In this document: piece after piece, positions 19,983-29,123 of the stretch
How the letters are laid out: each line of letters starts with the position of its first letter
How positions within the stretch are numbered: position 1 is the first letter of the stretch
Source: Cupriavidus pauculus
GTDB taxonomy: Bacteria > Pseudomonadota > Gammaproteobacteria > Burkholderiales > Burkholderiaceae
Assembly (NCBI RefSeq): GCF_008693385.1
Contig: NZ_CP044067.1
Location: 2,089,501-2,153,500 of the forward strand
Direction: 5' to 3'
Length of the DNA: 64,000 nt
Program-made: the position numbers and the translations under genes
The notes under the pieces: generated by a model
Told to the model about the DNA's origin: nothing
The model's database searches: none
What the model saw: the letters and a program-made list of their open reading frames with translations, nothing else

Positions 19983-20716
19983 AGCCGGTCCAGCAGGTCG
20001 TCGCAAACCGGCACCGCCGCGAGCAGGAACACGAGCAGCGCGAGCGGCACCGTGGCGGCGAACCCTACGTGCTTGAACCCGAGCGCGCCCAGCACGCCGC
20101 CGAGGAAGAACATGGCCAGCAGCGAACCCAGCAGCCGTAATCGCGCGCGGTTGGCCAGAACCTTTTCGCCATTGGCATCCACGTTCCAGTAGAAGAGCTT
20201 GCCGAGTTCGATGCCAAGGTCCGTCACGATGCCCGTGACGTGCGTGGTGCGGATTTCCGCACGCGAGACCTTCGTGACCAGCGCGTTCTGCAGGCCCATG
20301 ATGAAGCAGAGCACGGCCACCGTGGCCGGCACGAACATCCAGTTGTGGCCGACGAAGGCATGCCCGAGCAGGCCGAAGCAGAGCAGCAGCAGCGACTCGA
20401 GCATCAGCGGCGCGGCGAATTCGCTGCGCAGATGCTGGCGCCGTGCCCAGTTGACGAGCACCGCGCAGGCCGAGGCCCCGACCAGAAAGCACACCACGGC
20501 GCCGATGCCGGCCGAGACCGCGACCAGCTCGCCCAGGGCGAGTTCGTCCGCGATATGCGAGACGATGCCCGTCATATGGGATGTGTACTGCTGCACGGCC
20601 AGGAAGCCCCCGGCATTGGTCGCGCCTGCGACGAACGCCAGCAGCAGGCCCAGGTGCTGGTTCGCACTCGGCGAGCGTTCGCGGGCGGAAAGTCCGCGAA
20701 GGTAATGTATCGGCAT
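19964..20716 (-). CDS. DUF1275 (YoaK-like) membrane protein
   Basis: A six-helix inner-membrane protein of 250 residues in the DUF1275/YoaK family, whose function is unknown. Diagnostic parts are LAFVAGATNAGGFLAVQQYTSHMTG near residue 25, a repeated-half arrangement, and GLQNALVTKVSRAEIRTTHVTGIVTDLG at about 140-167. The ATG at 20716 follows GAGGGG. The longer frame adds 30 basic residues with no hydrophobicity. It is probably monocistronic; no partner is suggested by neighbours. Confidence 0.82.
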   Translation of the reverse strand: MPIHYLRGLSARERSPSANQHLGLLLAFVAGATNAGGFLAVQQYTSHMTGIVSHIADELALGELVAVSAGIGAVVCFLVGASACAVLVNWARRQHLRSEFAAPLMLESLLLLCFGLLGHAFVGHNWMFVPATVAVLCFIMGLQNALVTKVSRAEIRTTHVTGIVTDLGIELGKLFYWNVDANGEKVLANRARLRLLGSLLAMFFLGGVLGALGFKHVGFAATVPLALLVFLLAAVPVCDDLLDRLADRQR

Positions 20717-20809
20717 GACCAACCCCTCAAGTCGGCGGGACGATGCACGATGGCATTTTTGCGAGGTTGTGTAAAGACGCGACGCCTGAACGTGTCGCGC
20801 CGTCACCCG

Positions 20810-21331
20810 TCAGTGCAGCGGCCCCAGCTGGACGCCACCGCGGCCTGCCATGAAGGCCGCCGCGTCCGCCGCCGTCATGCCGCGGCTGTCGCGGGCGTCG
20901 GGGTTGGCGCCGTGGGCGATCAGCAGTTCGACGATCTCGGTACGGTTGAACATTGCCGCGGTCATCAGCGCCGTGCGGCCGTCGGGCGACGCGCCCTCGA
21001 CATCGGCGCCATGCGTCAGGAGCAGTTCGACGATATCGCGAAAGCCCTTGAAGGCCGCGCCCGCCAGCGGCGTCTGGCCGGCCTCGTTGCGCAGGTCCGG
21101 ATTGGCGCCATGGTCGAGCAGCGCGCGCACGGCGTCCGCGTGACCGTAATAGCTGGCCAGCATCAGCAGGCTGTCGCCCTTCTCGTTGCGCAGGTTGGGC
21201 GGCAGGCCACGCTCGATCAGTGCCGCGAGGCTCTCGCCGTCGCCACTGCGCGCCAGCGTGAACACTTCCTGCATGGCTTCGAGCAGCCGTTCCTCGTCGC
21301 CCGGTGCCGGCGATTGTTGTGCGTCACTCAT
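20810..21331 (-). CDS. Ankyrin-repeat protein linked to catalase
   Basis: A 173-residue protein made mainly of four ankyrin repeats (about 25-160), each with the G-x-TPL / LLxxGAD pattern (GQTPLAGAAFKGFRDIVELLLTHGAD, GRTALMTAAMFNRTEIVELLIAHGAN). No signal peptide is evident. It lies directly downstream of the catalase gene on the same strand. In Pseudomonas aeruginosa an ankyrin protein encoded beside katB is needed for full catalase activity, so a chaperone-like or membrane-antioxidant role is plausible here; that is inference from context. A hairpin lies in the 89-base gap to katA. Confidence 0.82.
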   Translation of the reverse strand: MSDAQQSPAPGDEERLLEAMQEVFTLARSGDGESLAALIERGLPPNLRNEKGDSLLMLASYYGHADAVRALLDHGANPDLRNEAGQTPLAGAAFKGFRDIVELLLTHGADVEGASPDGRTALMTAAMFNRTEIVELLIAHGANPDARDSRGMTAADAAAFMAGRGGVQLGPLH

Positions 21332-21352
21332 GATCGGTATTCCTGAAGGATG

Positions 21353-21380
21353 GCCCCGCTCCCCCGAGGGAGCGCGGGGC
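21353..21380 (-). repeat. GC hairpin between katA and the ankyrin gene
   Basis: GCCCCGCTCCC pairs with GGGAGCGCGGGGC around CCGA, with a two-base bulge. It lacks a T-run. It may stabilise the katA message end and reduce read-through into the ankyrin gene. Confidence 0.45.
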
Positions 21381-21393
21381 AAAGCGCGAACAG

Positions 21394-21419
21394 CTTGCTT
21401 CTTCGTCTTGCTTCTTCGT
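21394..21419. repeat. 13-bp tandem repeat just past the katA stop
   Basis: CTTGCTTCTTCGT occurs twice in perfect tandem. A degenerate third copy covers the katA stop codon and last codons (GTTACTTCTTCGC). It looks like slippage or duplication of the katA 3' end. Confidence 0.7.
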
Positions 21420-21420
21420 G

Positions 21421-22869
21421 TTACTTCTTCGCGTCGAACGCCTCGATGGCCGCGGCCACGCCGGCACCGTAGGCCGGATCGGCCTGCGTGCAGTGCTTGA
21501 TGTGCAGGTCCTTGATCGGCCGCGAGACACCGGCCATCGCGCGCGCGGTATTCTCGAACAGGCGCTGTTGCGCATCGGGCGGCATCAGGCGGAACAGGTC
21601 ACCAGGCTGCGAGAAGTAGTCGTCGTCCACGCGATGGTTCCAGTGGTCGGCGGCGCCTTCCAGCGACAGCGGCGGCTCGCGGAAGTCGGCCTGCTCCTGC
21701 CATTCGCCACGCGTGTTCGGCTCGTAGCCGATGCGGCCGCCGAAGTTGCCATCCACGCGCATTACGCCATCGCGATGGTAGAAGTTCACGTTCTTGGCCG
21801 CGCGCGGCGCGTTGACCGGAATCTGGAAGTGATTGACGGTCAGGCGGTAGCGTGCCGCATCGCCGTACGAGAACAGACGGCCCTGCAGCATCTTGTCGGG
21901 CGAGAAGCCGATACCCGGCACGATGGTGGACGGCGCGAACGCGGCCTGTTCGACATCGGCGAAGAAGTTTTCCGGGTTGCGGTTCAGTTCCATCACGCCG
22001 ACTTCGATCAGCGGATAGTCCTTGTGCGGCCACACCTTGGTCAGGTCGAACGGGTTGATGCGATACGAACCGGCCTCCTTCTCGGGCATGATCTGCACGA
22101 ACAGCTTCCAGCTCGGGAATTCACGGCGTTCGATGGCTTCGTACAGATCGCGCTGGTTCGACTCGCGGTCGCGGCCCACCACCTCGGCGGCTTCCGCGTC
22201 GGTCAGGTTCTCGATGCCCTGCTGCGAGACGAAGTGGAACTTCACCCAGAAACGTTCCTGCTGCGCGCTGATAAAGCTGTACGTGTGGCTGCCAAAGCCG
22301 TGCATATGGCGGAACGAACGCGGAATGCCGCGATCGCCCATCACGTACGTCACCTGGTGGAACGACTCCGGCGACTGCGTCCACCAGTCCCAGTTGCTTT
22401 CGGCGCTGCGCAGGCCGGTGCGCGGATCGCGCTTGACCACGTGATTCAGGTCCGGGAACTTCAGCGGGTCCTTGATAAAGAACACGGGCGTGTTGTTGCC
22501 GACCAGATCCCAGTTGCCTTCCTCGGTATAGAACTTCACCGCGAAGCCGCGGATATCGCGTTCCGCATCGGCCGCGCCACGCTCGCCAGCCACGCTCGAG
22601 AAGCGCACGAACAGCTCGGTCTTCTTGCCCACTTCCGAAAACAGCTTGGCGCGGGTGTACTTCGTGATGTCATGCGTGACGGTGAACGTGCCGAAAGCGC
22701 CCGCGCCCTTGGCGTGCATGCGCCGCTCGGGAATCACCTCGCGGTCGAAGTGCGCCATCTTTTCGAGGAACCAGACGTCCTGCAGCAGCGCGGGGCCACG
22801 GGGGCCGGCGGTCTGGATGTTCTGGTTATCGGGTACGGGTGCGCCGAAGGCGGTGGTCAATTTGCTCAT
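21421..22869 (-). CDS. katA: Monofunctional haem catalase, small-subunit type
   Basis: Catalase converts hydrogen peroxide to water and oxygen. The 482-residue length fits clade 3 small-subunit enzymes. The distal-site His is in [13 protein letters not shown] (near residue 52), the Asn in VGNNTPVFF, and the proximal haem-ligand Tyr in [13 protein letters not shown]. No signal peptide is visible, so it is cytoplasmic. The ATG at 22869 has AAGGAT upstream. The ankyrin gene follows. A TATCGAA-N12-TTCGATA inverted repeat sits 153 bases upstream and could bind a peroxide regulator; none is encoded nearby. The symbol rests on length and clade and is not certain. Confidence 0.92.
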   Translation of the reverse strand: MSKLTTAFGAPVPDNQNIQTAGPRGPALLQDVWFLEKMAHFDREVIPERRMHAKGAGAFGTFTVTHDITKYTRAKLFSEVGKKTELFVRFSSVAGERGAADAERDIRGFAVKFYTEEGNWDLVGNNTPVFFIKDPLKFPDLNHVVKRDPRTGLRSAESNWDWWTQSPESFHQVTYVMGDRGIPRSFRHMHGFGSHTYSFISAQQERFWVKFHFVSQQGIENLTDAEAAEVVGRDRESNQRDLYEAIERREFPSWKLFVQIMPEKEAGSYRINPFDLTKVWPHKDYPLIEVGVMELNRNPENFFADVEQAAFAPSTIVPGIGFSPDKMLQGRLFSYGDAARYRLTVNHFQIPVNAPRAAKNVNFYHRDGVMRVDGNFGGRIGYEPNTRGEWQEQADFREPPLSLEGAADHWNHRVDDDYFSQPGDLFRLMPPDAQQRLFENTARAMAGVSRPIKDLHIKHCTQADPAYGAGVAAAIEAFDAKK

Positions 22870-23021
22870 GACGATATCCTTGATGCGGGCTGGCATGCCA
22901 TCGGTGAGTCATGCCTTGTCGTTGTGGAACACCACGGGGGGTGGCCCCGCGGCGGGTTCCGGGACCCCTGCGTTCCCGGTGAAGTTCGAATGCACTATGG
23001 CAGAAGGCCGCCGCGGCGTCA

Positions 23022-23047
23022 TATCGAATTGTTCAATTGTTTCGATA
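23022..23047. promoter_or_regulatory. Inverted repeat between katA and the divergent small gene
   Basis: TATCGAA and TTCGATA are separated by 12 bases, with AATTG/CAATT nested inside. It is an AT-rich island in the 298-bp divergent intergenic region and has the size of a LysR/OxyR-type dimer site. It does not match the four-part ATAG/CTAT OxyR pattern well. Confidence 0.4.
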
Positions 23048-23167
23048 GCGGCCGCCGCCGTCTTTCTGCCAATCCTTAAATCTCCGTTAAGGTTTCGAAT
23101 TCGCACGGTGGCATCGGCGCAACAAGCGTTCGGCGTTTTATGACGCGATGGCCGATAGAATGGCGGC

Positions 23168-23581
23168 ATGGAACCGATTTCTTTCGAGTTTGTGAGTGTC
23201 GCCGAAGCCAGGCGGATCCTCGACGGGGAACCGCGCAAGCGCGAAGGCGCGGACTGGACCGAATTGCGCGACCCGCAGACGATGGTCCCGCAGAAGCTTT
23301 CGGCCGGCGCACTGCGGTGGCTGCGCGAACTGCCGCCGCTGGCGCGCCCGCTCGAGCTGTTCCATGGATACCCGCGCATTGCGAACCAGCTGGCGGTGCT
23401 GGCCACGAACGAGGCCGCGCTGCTGGCCTATCTGGCGGATCTGCTGATCGACCGGCGCGGCGACCGGCAGGGGTTTCCCGGCAATATCGCGCAGGAACTG
23501 TCGCGGCTCAACGCGCATCTGATGGGGATGTTGCCGACGGAGGAGGACGCCGTCCCACCTCCGCGCCCCGTTGACGAGTAA
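23168..23581 (+). CDS. Conserved hypothetical protein, 137 residues
   Basis: I do not recognise a domain. The protein is soluble and predicted mostly helical, with no signal peptide or cysteine pattern, and a Pro-rich C-terminus (DAVPPPRPVDE). The segment RPLELFHGYPRIANQLAVLA followed by LLAYLADLLIDRRGDRQGFP looks like a real folded core. Codon use and GC3 match the neighbours, which supports coding. It is divergent from katA and convergent with the GGDEF gene five bases away. No role can be proposed. Confidence 0.6.
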   Translation: MEPISFEFVSVAEARRILDGEPRKREGADWTELRDPQTMVPQKLSAGALRWLRELPPLARPLELFHGYPRIANQLAVLATNEAALLAYLADLLIDRRGDRQGFPGNIAQELSRLNAHLMGMLPTEEDAVPPPRPVDE

Positions 23582-23586
23582 CCGGA

Positions 23587-24780
23587 TCAATGGCTGCCGG
23601 CCGCGGTCTCGTGCTCGGCCGCCGCGAATTCGTAGCGTCCCTTGCCCTGCGCCTTGGCCATATACAGCGCCCGGTCGGCCATATTGAGAATGGCGTCGGC
23701 GTTCTGGCCCTCGGGCCGGACGTGCGCGATGCCGATGCTCACGCCGAGCCGTACCTGCAATCCTCCGGATAGCTCGTACCCTTCGCCGATCTCTCTCAGC
23801 AACTGCTGCGCCAGCGCCTGCACGCTCTCGCGGCTTTCGTTACGCAGCATGATCACGAACTCGTCGCCGCCGATCCGGTAGACCTGGCCCCGCCCCGGCA
23901 CCGCGTCGCGCAGCCGGGCGCCCACGCGTACGAGCAGTTCGTCGCCGCAGCCGTGGCCGTACGAGTCGTTGACCGGCTTGAAACCGTCCAGATCGAGATA
24001 GAGCAGTGTCAGGTAGCGCCCCGCGGCCATGCGCGCGGCGCTCGCCTCGCGGATCTCGGCGATCAGGCTCGCGCGGTTGAGCAGCCCCGTCAGCGAGTCG
24101 TGCCGCGCGCGATGCGCGTTTTCGCGTTCCGAACGCATCGTGGCCACGACCATCGCGTTCATGCGGAACGACGCGCTCGACATGCTGACGACATACACCG
24201 GCAACTGCAGCAGCGTCAGCAGGAACAGCGGCTCGCCGACGACGATCGCCCCCACGCAGGTCGGCCCCAGGCTCAGCAGGATCATCAGCGTGGTCATGCG
24301 CGGCGCGCCGTAGTTGCGGAAGCAGATGCCGCCGCACATTGCCGCCGCGGAGAGGCATGCCATCGCGGCGGAGAGCCAGTCGCCCCGCGTCACGCAGAAG
24401 TACGTGCCGAGGCCCACGCTGCCTGCCCACGCGAGCGCGAGCGCGATATGGATATCGGTGGGCGTGGGCTGCCTTGCCAGGCCCGCGCGGCGCGCGATGG
24501 TCATCACGACGATGCGCGCGACGCAGATCGCCACCTCGATGCCCAGCCACCCATAGAACGGCGCGGTACGCATATGCAGCGTGATGACGACCGCCACCAG
24601 CACGGTGTTGAGCATGCCGCCATAGAAGATGGATAGCGTGCCGAACAGGCTGCCGACCAGCGCTTCGCGGATTTCAGGCGTGACGTCGCGGCCCGGATCC
24701 GCAATCCAGCGAATTGGGCGCCACCGCGGGGACGAATAGACCCGGGGTGACAGGAACATGGGCGAGTACGGTTGCGTCAT
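23587..24780 (-). CDS. Membrane diguanylate cyclase (GGDEF domain)
   Basis: Probably synthesises cyclic di-GMP. About six hydrophobic helices (residues 45-205) form an uncharacterised membrane sensor. A short linker leads into a GGDEF domain (about 225-390) with an intact GGDEF active site at residues 304-308 (YRIGGDEFVIML) and substrate-binding DSLTGLLNR and LDLDGFKPVND. The RxxD inhibitory site expected five residues before GGDEF is absent, so product inhibition may be lacking. It is divergent from the hybrid kinase operon, with a 249-bp intergenic region. The start is uncertain, as the RBS is weak. Confidence 0.88.
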   Translation of the reverse strand: MTQPYSPMFLSPRVYSSPRWRPIRWIADPGRDVTPEIREALVGSLFGTLSIFYGGMLNTVLVAVVITLHMRTAPFYGWLGIEVAICVARIVVMTIARRAGLARQPTPTDIHIALALAWAGSVGLGTYFCVTRGDWLSAAMACLSAAAMCGGICFRNYGAPRMTTLMILLSLGPTCVGAIVVGEPLFLLTLLQLPVYVVSMSSASFRMNAMVVATMRSERENAHRARHDSLTGLLNRASLIAEIREASAARMAAGRYLTLLYLDLDGFKPVNDSYGHGCGDELLVRVGARLRDAVPGRGQVYRIGGDEFVIMLRNESRESVQALAQQLLREIGEGYELSGGLQVRLGVSIGIAHVRPEGQNADAILNMADRALYMAKAQGKGRYEFAAAEHETAAGSH

Positions 24781-25029
24781 CTGCCGGCATTCTGCCAGAC
24801 CGGGTGGAAAATTCCGCGCGCCCGAAGGGGGGGTATCGGGCGGTTCGATGCCGTGCCCGGGACCCCGGCCATTGCCCCGGAACGCCGCCGCACCGCATCA
24901 ATTGTCGGCGGTACACCGACAGCCAGGCGCGGACACGCGCGGTAGGATGGAGCGCCTTGCGCCCGGCTCGCCGCCTGCCCACCGCCTCTGGCAAACGGTC
25001 CGGACGCCCGACCACTTCCGTCGACCTTC

Positions 25030-28000
25030 ATGACCGGTTTGCTACAAACCTCGTTTCAACGTTTCCTGATTGGCACGATCGTGGTGCCCGTCGCACTCGC
25101 GGTTGTGTTCGTCGCGGACGCCCTGACGCCGCTGGGCGTCACTGCGTGGCTGTTCTACCTCGTGCCGGTCTGCCTGGCACTGTTCTCGGACAGCCCGCGC
25201 CTGCCGTTGCTGACCGCCGCCAGCACGTCGATCCTGCTCGTGGCGGGCTATTACCTGTCGCCGCCGGGGGCCAGCCCCATCGTTGCCATCGTCAACCGCA
25301 GCTTTGGCTTCGCGGTCATCTGGTTCCTCGCGGTGGTGATCTATCGCTATACCGTCTCGCGGCTGGCGGTGCAACGGAGCGCCTGGCTCCACCAGTCGCA
25401 GGTCCGGATCCACCAGGCCGTGCGCAACCCGCAGTCGGCCGGCAATGTGGGCGACGCGCTCGTGCGCGCGCTGGCGCAGACGCTGGGCGCGCATGTCGGC
25501 GCCGTCTACGAGTGCGAAGGCGGCACGCTGCGGCGGCTCGCGGGCTGGGCCTTGCCGCAATCGACACCCGAGGTGCTGGTGTCGGGGCAGACCATCGCGG
25601 GTCAGGCGGCGGCCGAAGGCAGGGTGATCGCCATCGGCGGGCTGCCCGCCGACTATCTGCCCGTGTCGTCGGCGCTGGGCCGCACCGGCGCGGGCGAGAT
25701 CGTTGCCGCGCCGCTGACCGCGGAAGGCGAGACCGTCGGCGTGGTCGAGCTTGGCTTTGTCGGCACTCAGCGCGAGACCGCGGACGTGGTCGAACTGTTC
25801 GAACGCATCGGCGAGCCGATCGGCATGCTGCTGCGCGCCGCGCTCTACCGGCACCGGCTGGAGGCCCTGCTTACCGAGACGCAGCGCCAAAGCGAGGAAA
25901 TGCAGGTTCAGCAGGAAGAGTTGCGCGTCTCCAACGAGGAACTCGAGGAGCGCGGCCGCGCGCTCATGGAATCGCAGGCGCGTCTCGAGTCGCAGCAGGC
26001 CGAGCTCGAGCAGACCAATGTCCAGCTCGAGGAACACGCGCAGCGGCTGGAAACGCAAAAACGCGAGATGCTCGCGTTCCAGGCGGAACTGGCCGCCAAC
26101 GCGCGCGCGCTCGAACGCTCGAACCAGTACAAGAGCGAGTTCCTCGCCAATATGTCGCACGAGCTGCGCACGCCGCTGAACAGCGCGCTGATTCTTGCCA
26201 AGCTGCTGCAGGAGAACAAGCCCGGCACGCTCAATGAAGAGCAGGTGCGTTATGCCGCGACGATCCATGCGGCCAACACCGACCTGCTGAACCTGATCAA
26301 CGACATTCTCGACCTGTCGAAGATCGAGGCCGGCCACCTGACCATCGAGCCGGAACCGGTCGACGTCGAGACGTTCGCGCGCACGCTCGAGCAGATGTTC
26401 CAGCCCGTGGCCACGCAGAAACGCCTGGCCATGCGCGTGGAGGTGATGCCGGGCACGCCGCCGGCGATCGTTACAGACGGCCAGCGCCTGCAGCAGGTGC
26501 TCAAGAACCTGCTGTCCAACGCGTTCAAGTTCACCGAACAGGGCGCCGTGACGCTTGCCATCGCCGCGCAGGGCGACGACGCGGTCCGGTTCGAGGTACG
26601 CGACACCGGGATCGGTATTCCGCGCGAGAAGCAACAGGTCATCTTCGAGGCATTCCAGCAGGCGGACGGCACCACGAGCCGGCGCTTCGGCGGCACGGGG
26701 CTGGGGCTGTCGATCTCGCGCGAGCTGACGCGGTTGCTCGGCGGGTCGATCGCGGTGGCCAGCGAACCGGGGCAAGGCAGCGTGTTCTCGCTGACGGTGC
26801 CGCGCGTACTCGGTGCCGACGAGGCCGCGCGCGCGGGGTTCGTGACGACGGGCGTACCGTTCCCGCAGGCGGCGCAGGTCGCCCGTGCGGTGCCCGCACC
26901 CGCCGCACCGGCCGCCACGCCGCCATCGTCACCGTCGCGCGCGCCGGCCCCCGAGCGGTCCGCGCACGTCAATGGCACCCCGGCAGGCACACCGGCAGCC
27001 ACCCCGGGAGGCACCCCCCATTGGCCCGCGCCGATCGCCGACGATCGCGCGAAACGGTCGCGTGGCAGCCGCCTGATCCTCGTGGTCGAGGACGACATCG
27101 CGTTTGCCAATATCCTGTACAACCTCGCGCACGAACTGGACTTCGACTGCATTCACGCAACGACGTCCGGCGCGGGCCTGGAACTGGCGCGCGAGCATCA
27201 GCCGTGCGGGATCCTGCTCGACGTGGCGCTGCCGGACCAATCGGGCCTGACGCTGCTCGACTGGCTCAAGCACGACCCCGCGACGCGCCATATCCCGACG
27301 CACCTGATCTCGGTGAGCGATCATGCGGAAGCCGCGCTCCATCGCGGCGCCATCGGCTACACGTTCAAGCCGAGCGGCCGCGACCAGCTGGCCGCCGCCA
27401 TCCGCGGACTCGAGGCCCGCATGGTGCAGGGCATGCGGCGCGTGCTCGTGGTGGAGGACGATGCGGTGCTGCGCGAGAGCATTCGCGCGCTGCTGCGCTC
27501 GCTCGACGTGGAGATCGTCACGGCGGACAGCATCGCCGAGGGCGTCGCCGCACTTTCGGGCCAGCGCTTCGACTGCGTGGTCATGGACATGGCCCTGCCC
27601 GATGGCACGGGCCACGATCTGCTCGCCCGCATGGCGGCGGATGCCGGCAACGGCGGACAGGCCATGCCGCCGGTCATCGTCTACACGGGACGCCAGTTGT
27701 CCGCCGAGGACGAGCAGCGCCTGCGCCGGCATTCGAAGTCGATCATCATCAAGGGCGCGCGCTCGCCCGAGCGATTGCTCGACGAGGTGACGCTGTTTCT
27801 GCATAGTGTCGAGTCCGCGCTGCCGCCCGAGCAACAGCGCATGCTGCGCGACGCGCGCAGCCGCGACGATGCGTTCGACGGGCGCAAGGTGCTGCTGGCC
27901 GAGGACGATGCGCGCAATATCTTCGCGCTGTCCCGCGTGCTGGAGCCGCTCGGCGCGACCGTGGAGATCGCGCGCAGCGGCCGCGAGGCGCTCGACAAGC

Positions 28001-28251
28001 TCGCCGAGCACGACGATGTCGACCTCGTGTTGATGGACATCATGATGCCGGAGATGGACGGCATTACCGCGATGCGCGCCATTCGCGCGATGCCGCAGCA
28101 TGGTCGGCTGCCGATCATCGCGCTGACCGCCAAGGCCATGCCGTCGGACCGCGAGGCCTGCCTGCAGGCCGGCGCCAACGACTACATCGCCAAGCCCATC
28201 GACGTCGATAAACTTCTTTCCCTCTGCCGCGTATGGCTACACGCAAGCTGA
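25030..28251 (+). CDS. Membrane GAF/coiled-coil hybrid histidine kinase with three receivers
   Basis: A 1073-residue sensor kinase. Order: four hydrophobic helices (about 10-105), a GAF domain (about 125-275), a long Glu/Gln-rich coiled coil (about 278-370), HisKA with phosphoacceptor His377 (NMSHELRTPLN), HATPase (about 480-595, DTGIGIP and GGTGLGLSIS), a Pro/Ala linker, and three receivers with Asp731, Asp853 and Asp1003. The first receiver departs from the usual pattern (LLDVALPDQSG). Downstream genes encode CheR, CheB and a receiver-kinase, and the CheR ORF overlaps this one by 19 bases. The coiled coil resembles those in CheB/CheR fusion proteins and may be the methylation target. No signal for the sensor can be deduced. 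Confidence 0.87.
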   Translation: MTGLLQTSFQRFLIGTIVVPVALAVVFVADALTPLGVTAWLFYLVPVCLALFSDSPRLPLLTAASTSILLVAGYYLSPPGASPIVAIVNRSFGFAVIWFLAVVIYRYTVSRLAVQRSAWLHQSQVRIHQAVRNPQSAGNVGDALVRALAQTLGAHVGAVYECEGGTLRRLAGWALPQSTPEVLVSGQTIAGQAAAEGRVIAIGGLPADYLPVSSALGRTGAGEIVAAPLTAEGETVGVVELGFVGTQRETADVVELFERIGEPIGMLLRAALYRHRLEALLTETQRQSEEMQVQQEELRVSNEELEERGRALMESQARLESQQAELEQTNVQLEEHAQRLETQKREMLAFQAELAANARALERSNQYKSEFLANMSHELRTPLNSALILAKLLQENKPGTLNEEQVRYAATIHAANTDLLNLINDILDLSKIEAGHLTIEPEPVDVETFARTLEQMFQPVATQKRLAMRVEVMPGTPPAIVTDGQRLQQVLKNLLSNAFKFTEQGAVTLAIAAQGDDAVRFEVRDTGIGIPREKQQVIFEAFQQADGTTSRRFGGTGLGLSISRELTRLLGGSIAVASEPGQGSVFSLTVPRVLGADEAARAGFVTTGVPFPQAAQVARAVPAPAAPAATPPSSPSRAPAPERSAHVNGTPAGTPAATPGGTPHWPAPIADDRAKRSRGSRLILVVEDDIAFANILYNLAHELDFDCIHATTSGAGLELAREHQPCGILLDVALPDQSGLTLLDWLKHDPATRHIPTHLISVSDHAEAALHRGAIGYTFKPSGRDQLAAAIRGLEARMVQGMRRVLVVEDDAVLRESIRALLRSLDVEIVTADSIAEGVAALSGQRFDCVVMDMALPDGTGHDLLARMAADAGNGGQAMPPVIVYTGRQLSAEDEQRLRRHSKSIIIKGARSPERLLDEVTLFLHSVESALPPEQQRMLRDARSRDDAFDGRKVLLAEDDARNIFALSRVLEPLGATVEIARSGREALDKLAEHDDVDLVLMDIMMPEMDGITAMRAIRAMPQHGRLPIIALTAKAMPSDREACLQAGANDYIAKPIDVDKLLSLCRVWLHAS

Positions 28252-29114
28252 AACCCCAGATGACGCTGCCGGAAGATGCCGACGGCGATATTCGTCTGCC
28301 CGATGCGACGTTCGAGATCGAGCTGGACCTGTTGCTGGAAGCCATCTTCCGCAAGTACCAGCACGACTTCCGCAGCTACGCGCGCGCGTCGCTGCGGCGC
28401 CGGTTGAGCCAGGCCACGCAGGACTTCGGACTGGACACGCTGTCGCAGCTGCAGGACCGCATGCTGCGCGACAGCGCGGTGTTCGCGCGGCTGCTGCAGT
28501 ACCTCACCGTGCAGGTCAGCGAGATGTTCCGGGACCCGAGCTACTTCCGCGCGATTCGCGAGCACGTGGTGCCCGTGCTGCAGACGTATCCGTCCGTCAA
28601 CGTCTGGGTGGCCGGCTGCAGCAGCGGCGAGGAACTGTGGTCGCTCGCGATCCTCTTCGAAGAAGAAGGCCTGGCCGAGCGCACGGTGTTCTATGCCACC
28701 GATATCAACCCGGAAGCGCTTGTCGCCGCGCGCGCGGGCGTCTACGATGCGGGCCGGTTGCGCGTGTTCGGCGAGAACTACCTCGCGGCCGGCGGGCGCC
28801 GTTCGTTGTCGGACTACTATCACGCGGCGTACGGCAAGGCGAAGTTCAGCGCCAACCTGATCCGGCAGTCGGTCTTCGCGGACCATAGCCTGGCCACCGA
28901 CAGCGTGTTTCAGGAAGCGCAGCTGATCTCGTGCCGCAATGTGCTGATCTACTTCGATCGCGCGTTGCAGGATCGCGCGATCGGCCTGTTCCGCGATGCG
29001 CTCGCGCGGCGCGGTTTCCTTGGGCTCGGCAGCAAGGAGAGCCTGCAGTTCACCACCCATGCGGGCGACTTCGAGACCGTCGATGCGCGCGAACGGCTGT
29101 ATCGCAAAGTCTGA
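28233..29114 (+). CDS. CheR-family methyltransferase of the hybrid-kinase operon
   Basis: A second CheR-type protein glutamate methyltransferase (293 residues), distinct from the flagellar cheR. It has the N-terminal helical domain (about 30-100; YARASLRRRLSQ) and the SAM-binding domain with VAGCSSGEELWSLAI (about 127-141), YATDINPEAL and SCRNVLIYFD. The variant motif GCSSGEELWS replaces the common STGEEPYS, as in CheRs tied to sensor kinases and unlike those tied to flagellar receptors. It overlaps the kinase gene by 19 bases and precedes a CheB, so its substrate is probably within the kinase. Confidence 0.88.
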   Translation: MATRKLKPQMTLPEDADGDIRLPDATFEIELDLLLEAIFRKYQHDFRSYARASLRRRLSQATQDFGLDTLSQLQDRMLRDSAVFARLLQYLTVQVSEMFRDPSYFRAIREHVVPVLQTYPSVNVWVAGCSSGEELWSLAILFEEEGLAERTVFYATDINPEALVAARAGVYDAGRLRVFGENYLAAGGRRSLSDYYHAAYGKAKFSANLIRQSVFADHSLATDSVFQEAQLISCRNVLIYFDRALQDRAIGLFRDALARRGFLGLGSKESLQFTTHAGDFETVDARERLYRKV

Positions 29115-29123
29115 GGCACAGCG

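Noticed and set aside
22926..23406. A minus-strand open frame across the katA upstream region and the small gene
   Set aside because: It crosses the promoter region, is antisense to the 137-residue gene, and has no RBS or recognisable domain.
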